Source: JABCYV01 sp963696025 (lineage in GTDB: Bacteria; Acidobacteriota; Terriglobia; Terriglobales; Acidobacteriaceae). Taken from it: a DNA stretch of 64,000 bases. Of this stretch, positions 52,270 through 60,421 are shown one piece after another (positions within the stretch are counted from its first letter, which is position 1; each line of letters starts with the position of its first letter). The stretch spans positions 313,888 through 377,887 of the forward strand of contig CAVOII010000005.1 in NCBI GenBank assembly GCA_963696025.1. Direction: 5' to 3'. The notes beneath the pieces were generated by a model. The model ran no database searches. It saw only the letters and a program-made list of their open reading frames with translations, and was not told the DNA's origin. A program made the translations under genes and the position numbers.

Positions 52270-53866
52270 CGCATCCTTTCACAAAAAATGTTGTTCGTTC
52301 CCGGCGGATCCTTCCCCGTGGTCCAGGAGACGTAGGGCGTCAGATAGTCGTTGACGTCATAAACCAATCCCACCCGCCAGTTCGTCGAGCTGTAGGTTTG
52401 CATGAAGCCGTTGCCCTGGTCCTGACCATTGGTCTTGAAATTCTGCCGATCCAGCGCCAGCCGGAACGTAGCGTGCACCGGTGACCAGCTTGACGGGTGC
52501 GCCCAGATCGATCACGTCTTCAAAGAAGGCCGCATAGTCATTCCAGTGCGTCTGGGGACTGTCGCGCGGCACCGGGTCCAGCGCTCCGAATAGTCCTGGC
52601 GAGGGATTGAAGGGGTCAACTAGGTCATTGTTCGGAAAGCCACGCTGGCGGTCGAAGCTCAAGTGGCTGTCGTCGAACCCGGCGACCGCTGTATTCGGCA
52701 GCCCAAACACCATCCCTTTGTAGGAGATGCTGCCCTCGTCGCCGATCAGGTTCTGTCGGTGAAATACGTAGAAACGATCGCGATTGATCTGCGGACTTGC
52801 GAGCGGGTTGCCGTTCGATCCCACCGTCGTGAACAGGTACGTCTCAGCGTCTTCCCAGGCGCGATGCGCATGAAAATAATCGGTGAAAGTGTCCACCGTC
52901 AGCTTGTCGTTCGGCGTCCACTTCAGCAGCAGCTGCGGCCAGTACTGCGGGAGTAAATGGACGCATCCCCGACGTTGTAATTCACGAAGCGCATCCGTTT
53001 GTCGAGTGCCTGCCCGGTCGAGGAGCTGATCACCCCTGTGAGGGGCTGGGTCGCGAAGGAGGCTGGAACCAGTGGCGTCCGTAGTAGGTCGAAGGGTTGT
53101 CCTCGAGCCAATCGACGGTGAGCTGCACCTCCAGGGTGGACAGAGCCTTCCACAACGCTGTGACGGTACGCTCGGTCGTGCTGGAGGGATCATGTGCAAC
53201 GTAGCCCTGAGTGGCGGTCCTGCTCACATCAGCGCGGACCGCGAAGCTGTCCCCGAAATGGGTCGTTCCGCCCAGGCCGACATTCGTGGACCCAAAACTG
53301 CCTGCCGAGGCGAGCCCTTCGACCTGCGGGGCATCGAAGCTCGGCGCTTTGTCAACGACATTGATGGCGCCGGCAATCGCACCTTGCCCATACAGCACGG
53401 ACGCCGGTCCCTTGAGGATCTCGACGCTGCCGATACCGAACACGTTCTGGTCGCGGGTCGTCATGTTGGAAGGACCGATATACAACCCGTTGCGCAGAAC
53501 CGTAATCTGGTTGCCAGTGAATCCGCGCATCGAGAACTGCGATTGGTCCCCGGGTGAGCCGCCGGACGTCACGCCGGCTTGGCTGTCCGCCGCCTGCTGA
53601 ACGTTGAAGAACCCGCGGCCCAGCATCTCATCGTTGTCGATCACCTCGAGGGTGGCCGGCAATTCCTGCGCGCTCAAGCCCAGACGGCTGCCGGTCGGAG
53701 TGAATTGATCCAGTGGGCGCAGCTTGGCCGCCGTGACTGTAACCGTGTCCAGCGATGCGGCCTGGCTGTGCTCGGTGGTGTCATCGGCCCGAACGTACGA
53801 GCTGATGCCGAGGGAAATGAGTGCCGCGGCGAGCAGCGTGCCGCCAACGCCCGTGTGAGTCTGCAT
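52270..53866 (-). pseudogene. Broken TonB-dependent siderophore-type receptor
   Basis: An outer-membrane receptor split across at least four frames. From 53866 comes a signal peptide, a TonB box-like DTVTV, and a plug with QFSMRGFTGNQITVLRNG, VEILKGPASVLYGQG and GAINVVDKAP. At about 53040 the frame changes, near 52940 and near 52480 again. The barrel part has RFYVFHRQNLIGDEGSISYK and YDVNDYLTPYVSWTTGKDPP, which stops at GTNNIF where the alcohol dehydrogenase begins. The last part of the barrel is missing. Broken genes may be real decay or indel errors; the missing end points to a real deletion at the junction. Confidence 0.85.
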
Positions 53867-54057
53867 TTGTGCGCCTCCCCATGAAGTGCGTGATCAACCA
53901 GCCCCTCGTTCTCGTTCTGTACGTTCTTGTTTTTGTCTAGTCAATTTGATCGTGCCGGACCACCATGCTCTGTCAAGGCGCGAAGAAGGCCCATGGAGGT
54001 GATTCGTGGTCGGAATATTGTAGTGACAATTGATTCTACGGCCACACGTGAGCTACC

Positions 54058-54074
54058 ATACCCCGGTAGGGTAT
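54058..54074. promoter_or_regulatory. Operator of the RcnR/CsoR-like regulator
   Basis: ATACCC-CGGTA-GGGTAT is a perfect six-base inverted repeat with a five-base spacer, just 16 bases before the regulator's ATG. Its A/T ends with G/C runs are the form of CsoR/RcnR-family operators, so it is probably bound by the regulator itself (autoregulation). Confidence 0.6.
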
Positions 54075-54090
54075 ACCAGGAGCGGCTCGA

Positions 54091-54369
54091 ATGGGTCACA
54101 CGGTCAGGGAAAAGGCGAAGTTGCTGGGGCGAGTGCGGCGCCTGCGCGGGCAAGTCGAAGCCCTGGAACGGGCGCTCGAGGCCGAGAAGGGCTGCACCGA
54201 GGTGCTGCACCAGATTGCGGCTATCCGCGGAGCGACGAACGCATTGATGACGGAAGTCATCGAGGATCACGTTCTGACCCATGTTGCGAATCCCTCCATC
54301 ACGAGTCCCTCCGAGCGCGCCGACGCCGCCGAGGAGTTGATCGACGTCATACGGGCCTATCTGAAGTAG
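54091..54369 (+). CDS. RcnR/FrmR-type (CsoR family) transcriptional regulator
   Basis: A 92-residue all-helical repressor. His3, Cys35, His60 and His64 (in MGH, GCTEVLHQIAAIRGA and EDHVLTHV) match the HCHH ligand set of RcnR, which senses nickel and cobalt, more than the CsoR (copper) set. Ribosome site AGGAGCGGCTCGA. The palindrome at 54058 is its likely operator. A 41-codon open frame follows at 54385 (MSTQHTRGGRLEGASSADLA) and breaks off, so the efflux gene normally expected downstream seems to be lost. Confidence 0.85.
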   Translation: MGHTVREKAKLLGRVRRLRGQVEALERALEAEKGCTEVLHQIAAIRGATNALMTEVIEDHVLTHVANPSITSPSERADAAEELIDVIRAYLK

Positions 54370-54480
54370 CGGCAGGAGTTACGCATGAGCACACAACACA
54401 CTCGGGGCGGACGCCTCGAGGGGGCATCATCGGCCGACCTGGCGGAGCAGGCGCTGAGCCGGACCACGCGTGCCGGCTGC

Positions 54481-54669
54481 TCACAGCAGGCACGGCACGA
54501 TCGCGCCTGATCCGAACAGTGTCACGTCATCATCCTGATAGACTGGCACCTGAGAAAAAGGTTGCAGAGCGCGGTAGGCGGGGGTCAGTTTTTCCTCATG
54601 CGTGATGAGTTTGGCCTGATACGCGAGCCGAGCCTCTTCGAGGGCCCAGCGCACGCGCAGATCGCGCAC
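54481..54669 (-). pseudogene. Glutathione S-transferase N-terminal fragment
   Basis: RVRWALEEARLAYQAKLITH and PAYRALQPFSQVPVYQDDD and VTLFGSGAIV match the thioredoxin-like half of glutathione S-transferases. The first strand with the catalytic residue is absent upstream and the helical half is absent downstream. Both ends are cut, so only a remnant survives. The flanking sequence from 54370 to 54730 otherwise holds only the 41-codon frame noted at the regulator. Confidence 0.65.
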
Positions 54670-54729
54670 GAGGCCTCGTGCAAAATCAGGAACCTAATTG
54701 TAGCCAGTGATTGTAATCATGAGTTCCCC

Positions 54730-55017
54730 CTATGCGGTCGGGTCGCAGACGGTAGAGATACCGCGCGAGTTTTCCGAGCGAGCTTCCCATCCGGGCCGCG
54801 CACTGGAATTGGAAATCTCCTCAATCGACCAATGGGCCTCGGCAATGGCGTCGGACTCGCTGGCGGCGGCGCCAATCGTGCCGTTGCGATTCGTATTGTC
54901 GACAAACCAGAACCAGGTCTGATGATTGTTCCAGACCTCGAAACCGATCCCCAGGTGATGTTTGGTGACTCGCATTAGTCTGTCCTCGCGGTTTTCATTC
55001 GACGTCATATCTTTCAC
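54730..55017 (-). CDS. Small hypothetical protein
   Basis: A 95-residue protein (GTG start at 55017; an ATG three codons on is possible). Trp-rich HLGIGFEVWNNHQTWFWFVD is its only striking part. No domain is recognised. The last 25 residues look less coding-like, so the end may be frameshifted. Confidence 0.45.
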   Translation of the reverse strand: MKDMTSNENREDRLMRVTKHHLGIGFEVWNNHQTWFWFVDNTNRNGTIGAAASESDAIAEAHWSIEEISNSSARPGWEARSENSRGISTVCDPTA

Positions 55018-55060
55018 GGCCTGCTATATAGTCGCTCGACGAATCTCCAAATCGACAAAC

Positions 55061-55357
55061 TCACCCGCCTGAAAGCGCCGGATAAATCCATACTTCGGAG
55101 TCATTCGAAACCTGCGTCAGGCCGCCTTGCGCGAAGCGCACGTTCTCGCCGTTGACGAATACGTTGACGTGGCGGCGGATGTTGTTCTGATCGTCGAGCA
55201 CGCGCTGCCGGATTGCGGGATAGTCGCGGCCGAGCATCACGAACGCTTCGCCAATCGTCATGCGCAGGTCGAGCGGAAGCCGCATTTCGACGACTTCGTT
55301 GTCGCCGGCAAATCGGCGGAGCGCAGATGGCAGATGGAAGAGCATCAGGATACTCAC
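55061..55357 (-). CDS. MoaD/ThiS-like sulphur-carrier protein
   Basis: A 98-residue ubiquitin-fold protein. Its start (GTG at 55357) overlaps the stop of the BNR gene as GTGA. FHLPSALRRFAGDNEVVEMR, YPAIRQRVLDDQNNIRRHVN and VFVNGENVRF follow the family's fold, and it ends ALSGG with the terminal Gly-Gly used for adenylation and thiocarboxylation. No MoaE or MoeB is nearby, so a sulphur-carrier role outside molybdopterin synthesis is possible. Confidence 0.8.
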   Translation of the reverse strand: MSILMLFHLPSALRRFAGDNEVVEMRLPLDLRMTIGEAFVMLGRDYPAIRQRVLDDQNNIRRHVNVFVNGENVRFAQGGLTQVSNDSEVWIYPALSGG

Positions 55358-56478
55358 ACAACCTCGACAGCTTTCACGCACAGCACTGCGGGCAGCCAGT
55401 CCGCGATCGAATTCCAGCTTTCACCTTCGTCACGCGACGCGAACAGTTGGCCGCCGCGCGTGCCGAAATAGAGACCCGCGGGATCGAGGCTGTCGGACGT
55501 GAACGCGTCGCGAAGCACCGAGAAATAGCAGTCGCGATTTGGGAGTCCGACCCCAAGCGGCTCCCATGAGGAGCCGGCGTCGCGCGTGCGCCAGACTTTG
55601 ACCGCGCCTTCGAGCGGCACGCGAAAATTATCGGACTCGAGCGGTATCAGGTACGCGGTGTCGCCGCGGCTTGGATGCGCGACGAGCGGGAAGCCGAACT
55701 CCGATGGAAGTCCCTCGTGGATATCGATCGACGAATCGCCGCCGTCGTCGCTGCGATATACGCCGGGATGGTTTTGGAGGTAGATGCGATCGGGATTTTT
55801 CGCGTCGAAACGCATCTTGTGCGCGCATTGCGGACCGAAATGCGGCGCGTGTGGCGGACCGCCTTCCATCTTCACGCCCTTGTTACGACGCGTCCACGAA
55901 TCGCCGCCGTCGTCGCTGCGATACATACCGGCCGACGAAATGCCGACCATGATGCGCTTCGGATCGCGCGGGTTGGGCAGGATCGTATGGAGACATAGCC
56001 CGCCGGCGCCCGGCATCCAGTACGGACGCTCGTGATGGTTGAGCAGGGACTCGACGGGGCGAAACGTCTCGCCGCGATCGTCGGATCGATACAGCGCGGC
56101 TGGATCGGCGCCGGCGAATACCACATTAGGGCCGATGAACGGCGCGGGCTCGAGCGCCCACACCGCGTTCAAGGTGAGACCGCTGCCCGCGGGAAATTTC
56201 ACGTTACCATCTTCTGGCTCATGCCAGCTCGCGCCGAAGTTGTCCGACCAGCTCACGAGCGCGCCCCAATGCATACTCATGTGGCCCACGAGAATCCGCG
56301 GCGATCTCTTATCCGAAAGATACGCCGTCGAGAAAACTGACTGACCCTTGAAGTAGGGCCCCGCGATGTCGAACTCGCGCCGTTCACGATCGCTGCGGAA
56401 AATGAACACGCCCTTGACGGTCCCGACAATCACGATCAGGTCACCGCTGTTTGGCGTGATTGATTCAGCGCGTTCCAT
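55354..56478 (-). CDS. BNR/sialidase-like repeat protein
   Basis: A 374-residue beta-propeller. I prefer the ATG at 56478 with TGGAGGTAGTC upstream over 56502. It contains Asp-box (S/T-x-D-x-G-x-x-W) repeats: SWSDNFGASWHE, YRSDDRGETFRP, YRSDDGGDSWTRR, YRSDDGGDSSIDIH, WRTRDAGSSWEP and FASRDEGESWNS. There is no signal peptide and no sialidase catalytic set, so it is not a true sialidase. It is coupled by a four-base overlap to the MoaD-like gene, an unusual pairing suggesting a joint function. Confidence 0.85.
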   Translation of the reverse strand: MERAESITPNSGDLIVIVGTVKGVFIFRSDRERREFDIAGPYFKGQSVFSTAYLSDKRSPRILVGHMSMHWGALVSWSDNFGASWHEPEDGNVKFPAGSGLTLNAVWALEPAPFIGPNVVFAGADPAALYRSDDRGETFRPVESLLNHHERPYWMPGAGGLCLHTILPNPRDPKRIMVGISSAGMYRSDDGGDSWTRRNKGVKMEGGPPHAPHFGPQCAHKMRFDAKNPDRIYLQNHPGVYRSDDGGDSSIDIHEGLPSEFGFPLVAHPSRGDTAYLIPLESDNFRVPLEGAVKVWRTRDAGSSWEPLGVGLPNRDCYFSVLRDAFTSDSLDPAGLYFGTRGGQLFASRDEGESWNSIADWLPAVLCVKAVEVV

Positions 56479-56547
56479 GACTACCTCCAGAGATCCAGCC
56501 ACTCGCCCTTCTCAATCCGGTTCGCCTTCCGCCGGGGGGTTAGGTTC

Positions 56548-57024
56548 CTATCTGGCAGTCGCCAGATATTCGCCGAGCCGCTCCAGACTGCTGCTCCATC
56601 CGCCTTGATGCGCGTCGCGAGCGGTGACCGATTCGAAGATCGCGTTGTGCAAGGTCAGCTTGGTCTTGCCGCCGAGATCTTCAAACAGCAGCGTCACCGT
56701 CGTCTCGGGGCGCGTGGGATTTCCCTGCGCATCGGCCCAGCTCCCGACCATCACGAGCCGCTCCGGCGGAACGACCTCGCGATAGACGCCCTGCGACCAA
56801 TGATCGTCCTTGTCCGGCCCGCGCATATGGATTCGATAGGCGCCGCCCGGACGCAAATCATTTTTGAGGACGGTGCTGGTGAAACCTTTCGGACCCCACC
56901 ATCGCGCCATGTGCTCGGGTTCCGTCCATGCTTTGAACACGAGGCTGCGCGGCGCATCGAAGACGCGCTCGATCTTGAGCACGCGATCTGCGGGTTCGCT
57001 TACCAAATTAGGTGCTGCTCCCAT
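56548..57024 (-). CDS. AHSA1/SRPBCC family protein 1
   Basis: A 158-residue START-like (SRPBCC) protein of the AHSA1 type. KIERVFDAPRSLVFKAWTEP and HMARWWGPKGFTSTV are the signature start, and GGWSSSLERLGEYLA the closing helix. Ribosome site GAGGAGAAGAATC. These proteins bind hydrophobic ligands and are often encoded after an ArsR-type regulator, as here. One of four such genes in this operon. Confidence 0.85.
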   Translation of the reverse strand: MGAAPNLVSEPADRVLKIERVFDAPRSLVFKAWTEPEHMARWWGPKGFTSTVLKNDLRPGGAYRIHMRGPDKDDHWSQGVYREVVPPERLVMVGSWADAQGNPTRPETTVTLLFEDLGGKTKLTLHNAIFESVTARDAHQGGWSSSLERLGEYLATAR

Positions 57025-57048
57025 GATTCTTCTCCTCTGTGGATTTCG

Positions 57049-57498
57049 TCAGGCCGCCGCCAGGTATTCGGCGAGATGCTCGAGAGTCTCGGTCCATCCC
57101 TGTCGAGCCCCGCGGGTCGAGTCGGTTTCGATCGAGTAGGTCTGATGCACGGTCAGCCGGGTTTTGCTGCCGAGCTCCTCGAACGTCGCCGTCGTCACCA
57201 CTTCGTTGGTGTCGTTATCCAACATGCCGGTCCAGACGATTCGCTCAGGCCTCACGATCTCGCCAAAGACTCCGTTCATCCAATGGTCCTTGCCGAAGCC
57301 GCGCATGCACAGCCGGAACTTGCCGCCGGCGCGGAAGTCCATCTCGCAAGCCGGCACGGTGAAATTGTTCGGCGCAAACCATCGCATCAGATGCTTGGGC
57401 TCGGTCCACGCCTCGAACACGAGTGCGCGAGGCGCGTCAAAGATGCGCGTGATCGTCAGCTCGCGATCGCCAACCTGAACTTCCGCGTTGGGCGTCAT
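57049..57498 (-). CDS. AHSA1/SRPBCC family protein 2
   Basis: A 149-residue SRPBCC protein. LTITRIFDAPRALVFEAWTE and HLMRWFAPNNFTVP and GWTETLEHLAEYLAAA cover the fold. The ATG overlaps the stop of the preceding gene as ATGA with AAGGAGAGCATCCG as ribosome site inside it. It is a paralogue of its neighbours, and the pocket residues differ, so different ligands are likely. Confidence 0.85.
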   Translation of the reverse strand: MTPNAEVQVGDRELTITRIFDAPRALVFEAWTEPKHLMRWFAPNNFTVPACEMDFRAGGKFRLCMRGFGKDHWMNGVFGEIVRPERIVWTGMLDNDTNEVVTTATFEELGSKTRLTVHQTYSIETDSTRGARQGWTETLEHLAEYLAAA

Positions 57499-57977
57499 CG
57501 GATGCTCTCCTTCATATGCGCGACGTGCTCGCCGAGGCGTCCGAGCGTCTGCTTGAGCCCTTCAACCGCGCCGACTGCCTTGACCGTTTTGTCGCGCAGT
57601 TCTGCCGATTCGAACACCATCCGCGCAGTCAGCTTTGTCTTTCCGCCGTCGTCCGCGAACGTCACCGTCATCTGAAATTGCGGGTCCGGAACGTGCCTGT
57701 AAACCAGTCGTTCGGGTTCGGCGATTTCGACATAAACGTGCTCGTTTTGATAATCGCGGCCATCGGGGCCGTGCATAACGAACCGCCAAACCCCGCCCGG
57801 TTTGAAGTCCATCTCGTAAGTGGTGATCGAAAAGCCGTTCGGCCCCCACCAGTGCGCAAGATGTTTCGGATCGGTCCACGCTTTGAAGACCAGCGCACGG
57901 GGAGCGTCGAAAACCCGAGTGACGACAATCTCGCGATCCGACGTATCGGCGGGCGCTGTTTCAGTCATCGAAGTCAT
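57495..57977 (-). CDS. AHSA1/SRPBCC family protein 3
   Basis: A 160-residue SRPBCC protein starting MTSMTETAPADTSDREIVVT at 57977. I chose this ATG because the true stop of the VOC gene (after correcting a frameshift) overlaps it as ATGA. FDAPRALVFKAWTDPKHLAHWW, GGVWRFVMHGPDGRDYQ and GLKQTLGRLGEHV are typical. Third gene of the series. Confidence 0.8.
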   Translation of the reverse strand: MTSMTETAPADTSDREIVVTRVFDAPRALVFKAWTDPKHLAHWWGPNGFSITTYEMDFKPGGVWRFVMHGPDGRDYQNEHVYVEIAEPERLVYRHVPDPQFQMTVTFADDGGKTKLTARMVFESAELRDKTVKAVGAVEGLKQTLGRLGEHVAHMKESIR

Positions 57978-58394
57978 CGCGCTTCGCCCTCGCAGTTGAC
58001 CATCCAGGCGTACCGAATTGATCGACCACCATGCCGAAGCGCGTCGCGAAGAAAGTCTGCTGCATCGGCATTCGCACCGTGCCCTTGTCTGACAACGCGC
58101 CAAATATCCGCTCAGCATCGGCCGGAGTGTCGACAGTGAGCGATACGGAGAAGCCTTTCTTTTCTTCGTAAAACTCGGGCGGGGCGTCGGAACCCATCAA
58201 TGCCATGTCGCCCACATTCATGCGGACGTGCATGATCTTCCGCGCCACGCGGGCGGCATCTGGCGCGCCTGGTCGTCACTCGGCGCCTCGGCGTGAGTCA
58301 TCATCATGACAATTTTGCCGCCGAGACATTTTTCATAGAACTTGAACGCGGCGGCGCAGTTGCCGTTGAAGATCAGATAGGGATTCAGTTGCAT
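57974..58394 (-). pseudogene. VOC/PhnB-like protein gene with two frameshifts
   Basis: From the ATG at 58394 the frame gives MQLNPYLIFNGNCAAAFKFY and EKCLGGKIVMMM (the start of a PhnB-like VOC protein), then goes wrong near 58250. The next frame gives ARKIMHVRMNVGDMALMGSD, GFSVSLTVDTPADAERIF and FATRFGMVVDQFGTP. Near 58010 one base is missing: TGGATGGTCAACTGC should read WMVNC, the family's usual end, and a TGA at 57976 then overlaps the next ATG. Two single-base slips in one small gene are more likely sequencing errors than decay. Confidence 0.8.
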
Positions 58395-58427
58395 CGTTTT
58401 CTCCTTTGGTCAGTTGGTGATGCGGTC

Positions 58428-58949
58428 TCAGAGCGTTGCGAGGTACTCGTCGAGCTTGTCGAATGTGCCGGCAAATCCTTCTTCCATAAAATTGAACCCG
58501 TCGAAGAAAGTCCGCTGCTCGGATTCGGTCGCGTTTATCGGGACCATTCGTACTGTCAGCGTTGTGCGGCCGCGATGCTCGGTGAACGTCGATGTGCCCA
58601 GTGTCTCGAGCGGCCAGTTCGGCTCGAACGGGTGTCGGGCCAGGTTGCCCTTTCATGGGTAAAAGAGAGGAGACGATTACCAGCCTCTCGGGCGCGACGA
58701 TTTCGCGATAGACCCACTTGCCCCACATCTCGCGGCCCTCAGTTCTGCGCTGGCGGTCGAGAAAGGTGCCGCCCGGGCGCAGCTCTAGTGTGTGGACGCG
58801 CGAAGTGAAGCCCTTCGGCCCCCACCAGTGCTCGAGATGCTCAGGCTCGGTGAGCGCTTTCCACATGAGTTCGCGCGGCGCATCGAAGACGCGGGTGACG
58901 ACGGCGCGCGATCGGCGGATTCGGTGGCCGTGCTACTTCTTGCGGCCAT
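58428..58949 (-). pseudogene. AHSA1/SRPBCC protein 4, with two frameshifts
   Basis: The ATG at 58949 has AAGGAGCACAAGA upstream. MAARSSTATESADR, then after a lost base VVTRVFDAPRELMWKALTEP, HLEHWWGPKGFTSRVHTLEL, YREIVAPERLVIVSSL, and after another slip KGNLARHPFEPNWPLETLGT and FAGTFDKLDEYLATL, to a TGA at 58428. All pieces fit one SRPBCC protein in order. It lies directly after the ArsR gene. Confidence 0.8.
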
Positions 58950-58970
58950 TCTTGTGCTCCTTTTTTCGTG

Positions 58971-59315
58971 TCACGCTTCTGCAGCTCGCGCAGATAGTAC
59001 GTCCTCGAGCCGGTCGAACGCTTCCTCCCAGAAACGGCGATAGTGCTCGAGCCAGTCCGACGCGTCTTTCAGCGGAGCCGCGGCGAGCCGGCATGGCCGC
59101 CATTGCGCTTTCCGCCCGCGCTCGATCAACCCGGCGCGCTGCAGCACCTTCAGATGCTTGGAGATAGCCGGCATGCTCATCTCGAAGGGCTCGGCCAGCT
59201 CGGACACGGAAGTCTCGCCCGAGGCGAGGCGAGCAAGAATCGCGCGGCGGGTGGGATCGGCGAGCACCGAAAAGGTCGCGTTAAGATGCTCGGAGGATGT
59301 GGGCTGCTGAACCAT
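58971..59315 (-). CDS. ArsR-family transcriptional regulator
   Basis: A 114-residue winged-helix protein: ATFSVLADPTRRAILARLAS, VSELAEPFEMSMPAISKHLK and VLQRAGLIERGRKAQWRPCR. The metal-ligand Cys pattern of ArsR/SmtB is absent, so it belongs to the metal-free branch that sits beside AHSA1 genes. It heads the minus-strand operon with four SRPBCC genes, the VOC gene, the BNR gene and the MoaD-like gene, and likely controls it. The regulator's effector is unknown. Confidence 0.9.
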   Translation of the reverse strand: MVQQPTSSEHLNATFSVLADPTRRAILARLASGETSVSELAEPFEMSMPAISKHLKVLQRAGLIERGRKAQWRPCRLAAAPLKDASDWLEHYRRFWEEAFDRLEDVLSARAAEA

Positions 59316-59426
59316 TCAGTTAAATAACCTACAGGTTAAATACAACGGCAGACCGCGAGTGTCAAGCGGCACCTCCGATTATTTTTCAGATCGATTTGTA
59401 CCAATGCGGCGAGCGCGCGACCGATC

Positions 59427-60283
59427 TTAGTGCGGCGAATCTTCCTGGATGAAGTGGACGCCCTTGACTGTCACCTCGCGCTGATTCGGCCATTTGCGGC
59501 AGTACTCGCGTTGCGCGCCGGTCAGGATTGCGCCGGGGTCGGCGTTGACGAACAACTTCGGCGTCGCGCTTTTTTCAAGCCACTTCGAATAGCGGTCGGC
59601 GATCGCGACGACGTCCGCGGGTTCGCCTTCGATTGGAATTTCGCGCGGCCACGAGAGCGTCGGACGACGGGACTCGCCCGGCTCGCAAACGGTTTTCGAT
59701 ACGCGTTCATTTCCTACGTCGCTGAGCTTGCGAATGACGCTGCCGGGCAGAATGCGCTCAACGAAAATATTATTTTTCAAAATCATGTCGTCGCCGGCCG
59801 GACTGCGCAGCACTTTGAAGATCGGAACTGCCGGCTGGGACCATTCCGACCATTGCAGCGGCCGCACTATCGCCTCCAGGTACGCGATTCCCTTCACCGC
59901 CTCGGGATGCCGCGCGGCCCAGTGAAAACCCAGCGCTGAACCCCAGTCGTGCACGACGAGCGTGACCTTGCGCTTGAGATTGAGGCCTTCGAAGAACGCG
60001 TCGAGATGGCGAGCATGATCCTCGAAGCGATACGTGCCGGTGGCAGAAGGTCCGGACGCGCCCATCCCGATGAGATCCGGCGCGACGCATCGCGCGTGCG
60101 GCGCGAGGTACGGGATGATGTTGCGCCACAAGTACGACGAGGTCGGGTTGCCGTGCAGGAAAATTATCGGATCGCCGGCGCCGATGTCCACGTACGCAAT
60201 CCCGGTGTTGATGCACTCGACGTTTTGCGCGGATGCGGATCTTCGGCCGAAATTTTCGTATCGCTGTCGTTCATGGATGCCAT
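59427..60283 (-). pseudogene. Haloalkane dehalogenase-like alpha/beta hydrolase, with frameshifts at both ends
   Basis: The N-terminus MASMNDSDTKISAEDPHPRK starts at 60283, then a base is missing in an A-run and the next frame continues VECINTGIAYVDIGAGDPII. The main frame gives FLHGNPTSSYLWRNIIPYLA, VVHDWGSALGFHWAARHPEA with the nucleophile Asp, and the final His in VKGVHFIQEDSPH. The stop TAA at 59427 splits what should be SPHEIGRALAALV, which the next frame reads. DhaA-like enzymes replace halogen with hydroxyl on haloalkanes. The body of the protein is intact. Confidence 0.85.
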
Positions 60284-60421
60284 CACCTCTCGACGACTAA
60301 TCGACTGATACGACGGGCATCGCTTATGCGCAAGCTTCGGGTTTGTACTGTTTGCCCTCACGGGCGTGGCGGCGCAGAATCGAGGCAGTCAGCAAACTTT
60401 GCATATCACAAGGATCGAACG

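Noticed and set aside
56605..57675. 356-codon plus-strand frame across the SRPBCC genes
   Set aside because: It runs antisense through two clear SRPBCC genes, and its His/Arg-rich product is typical of GC-rich shadow frames.
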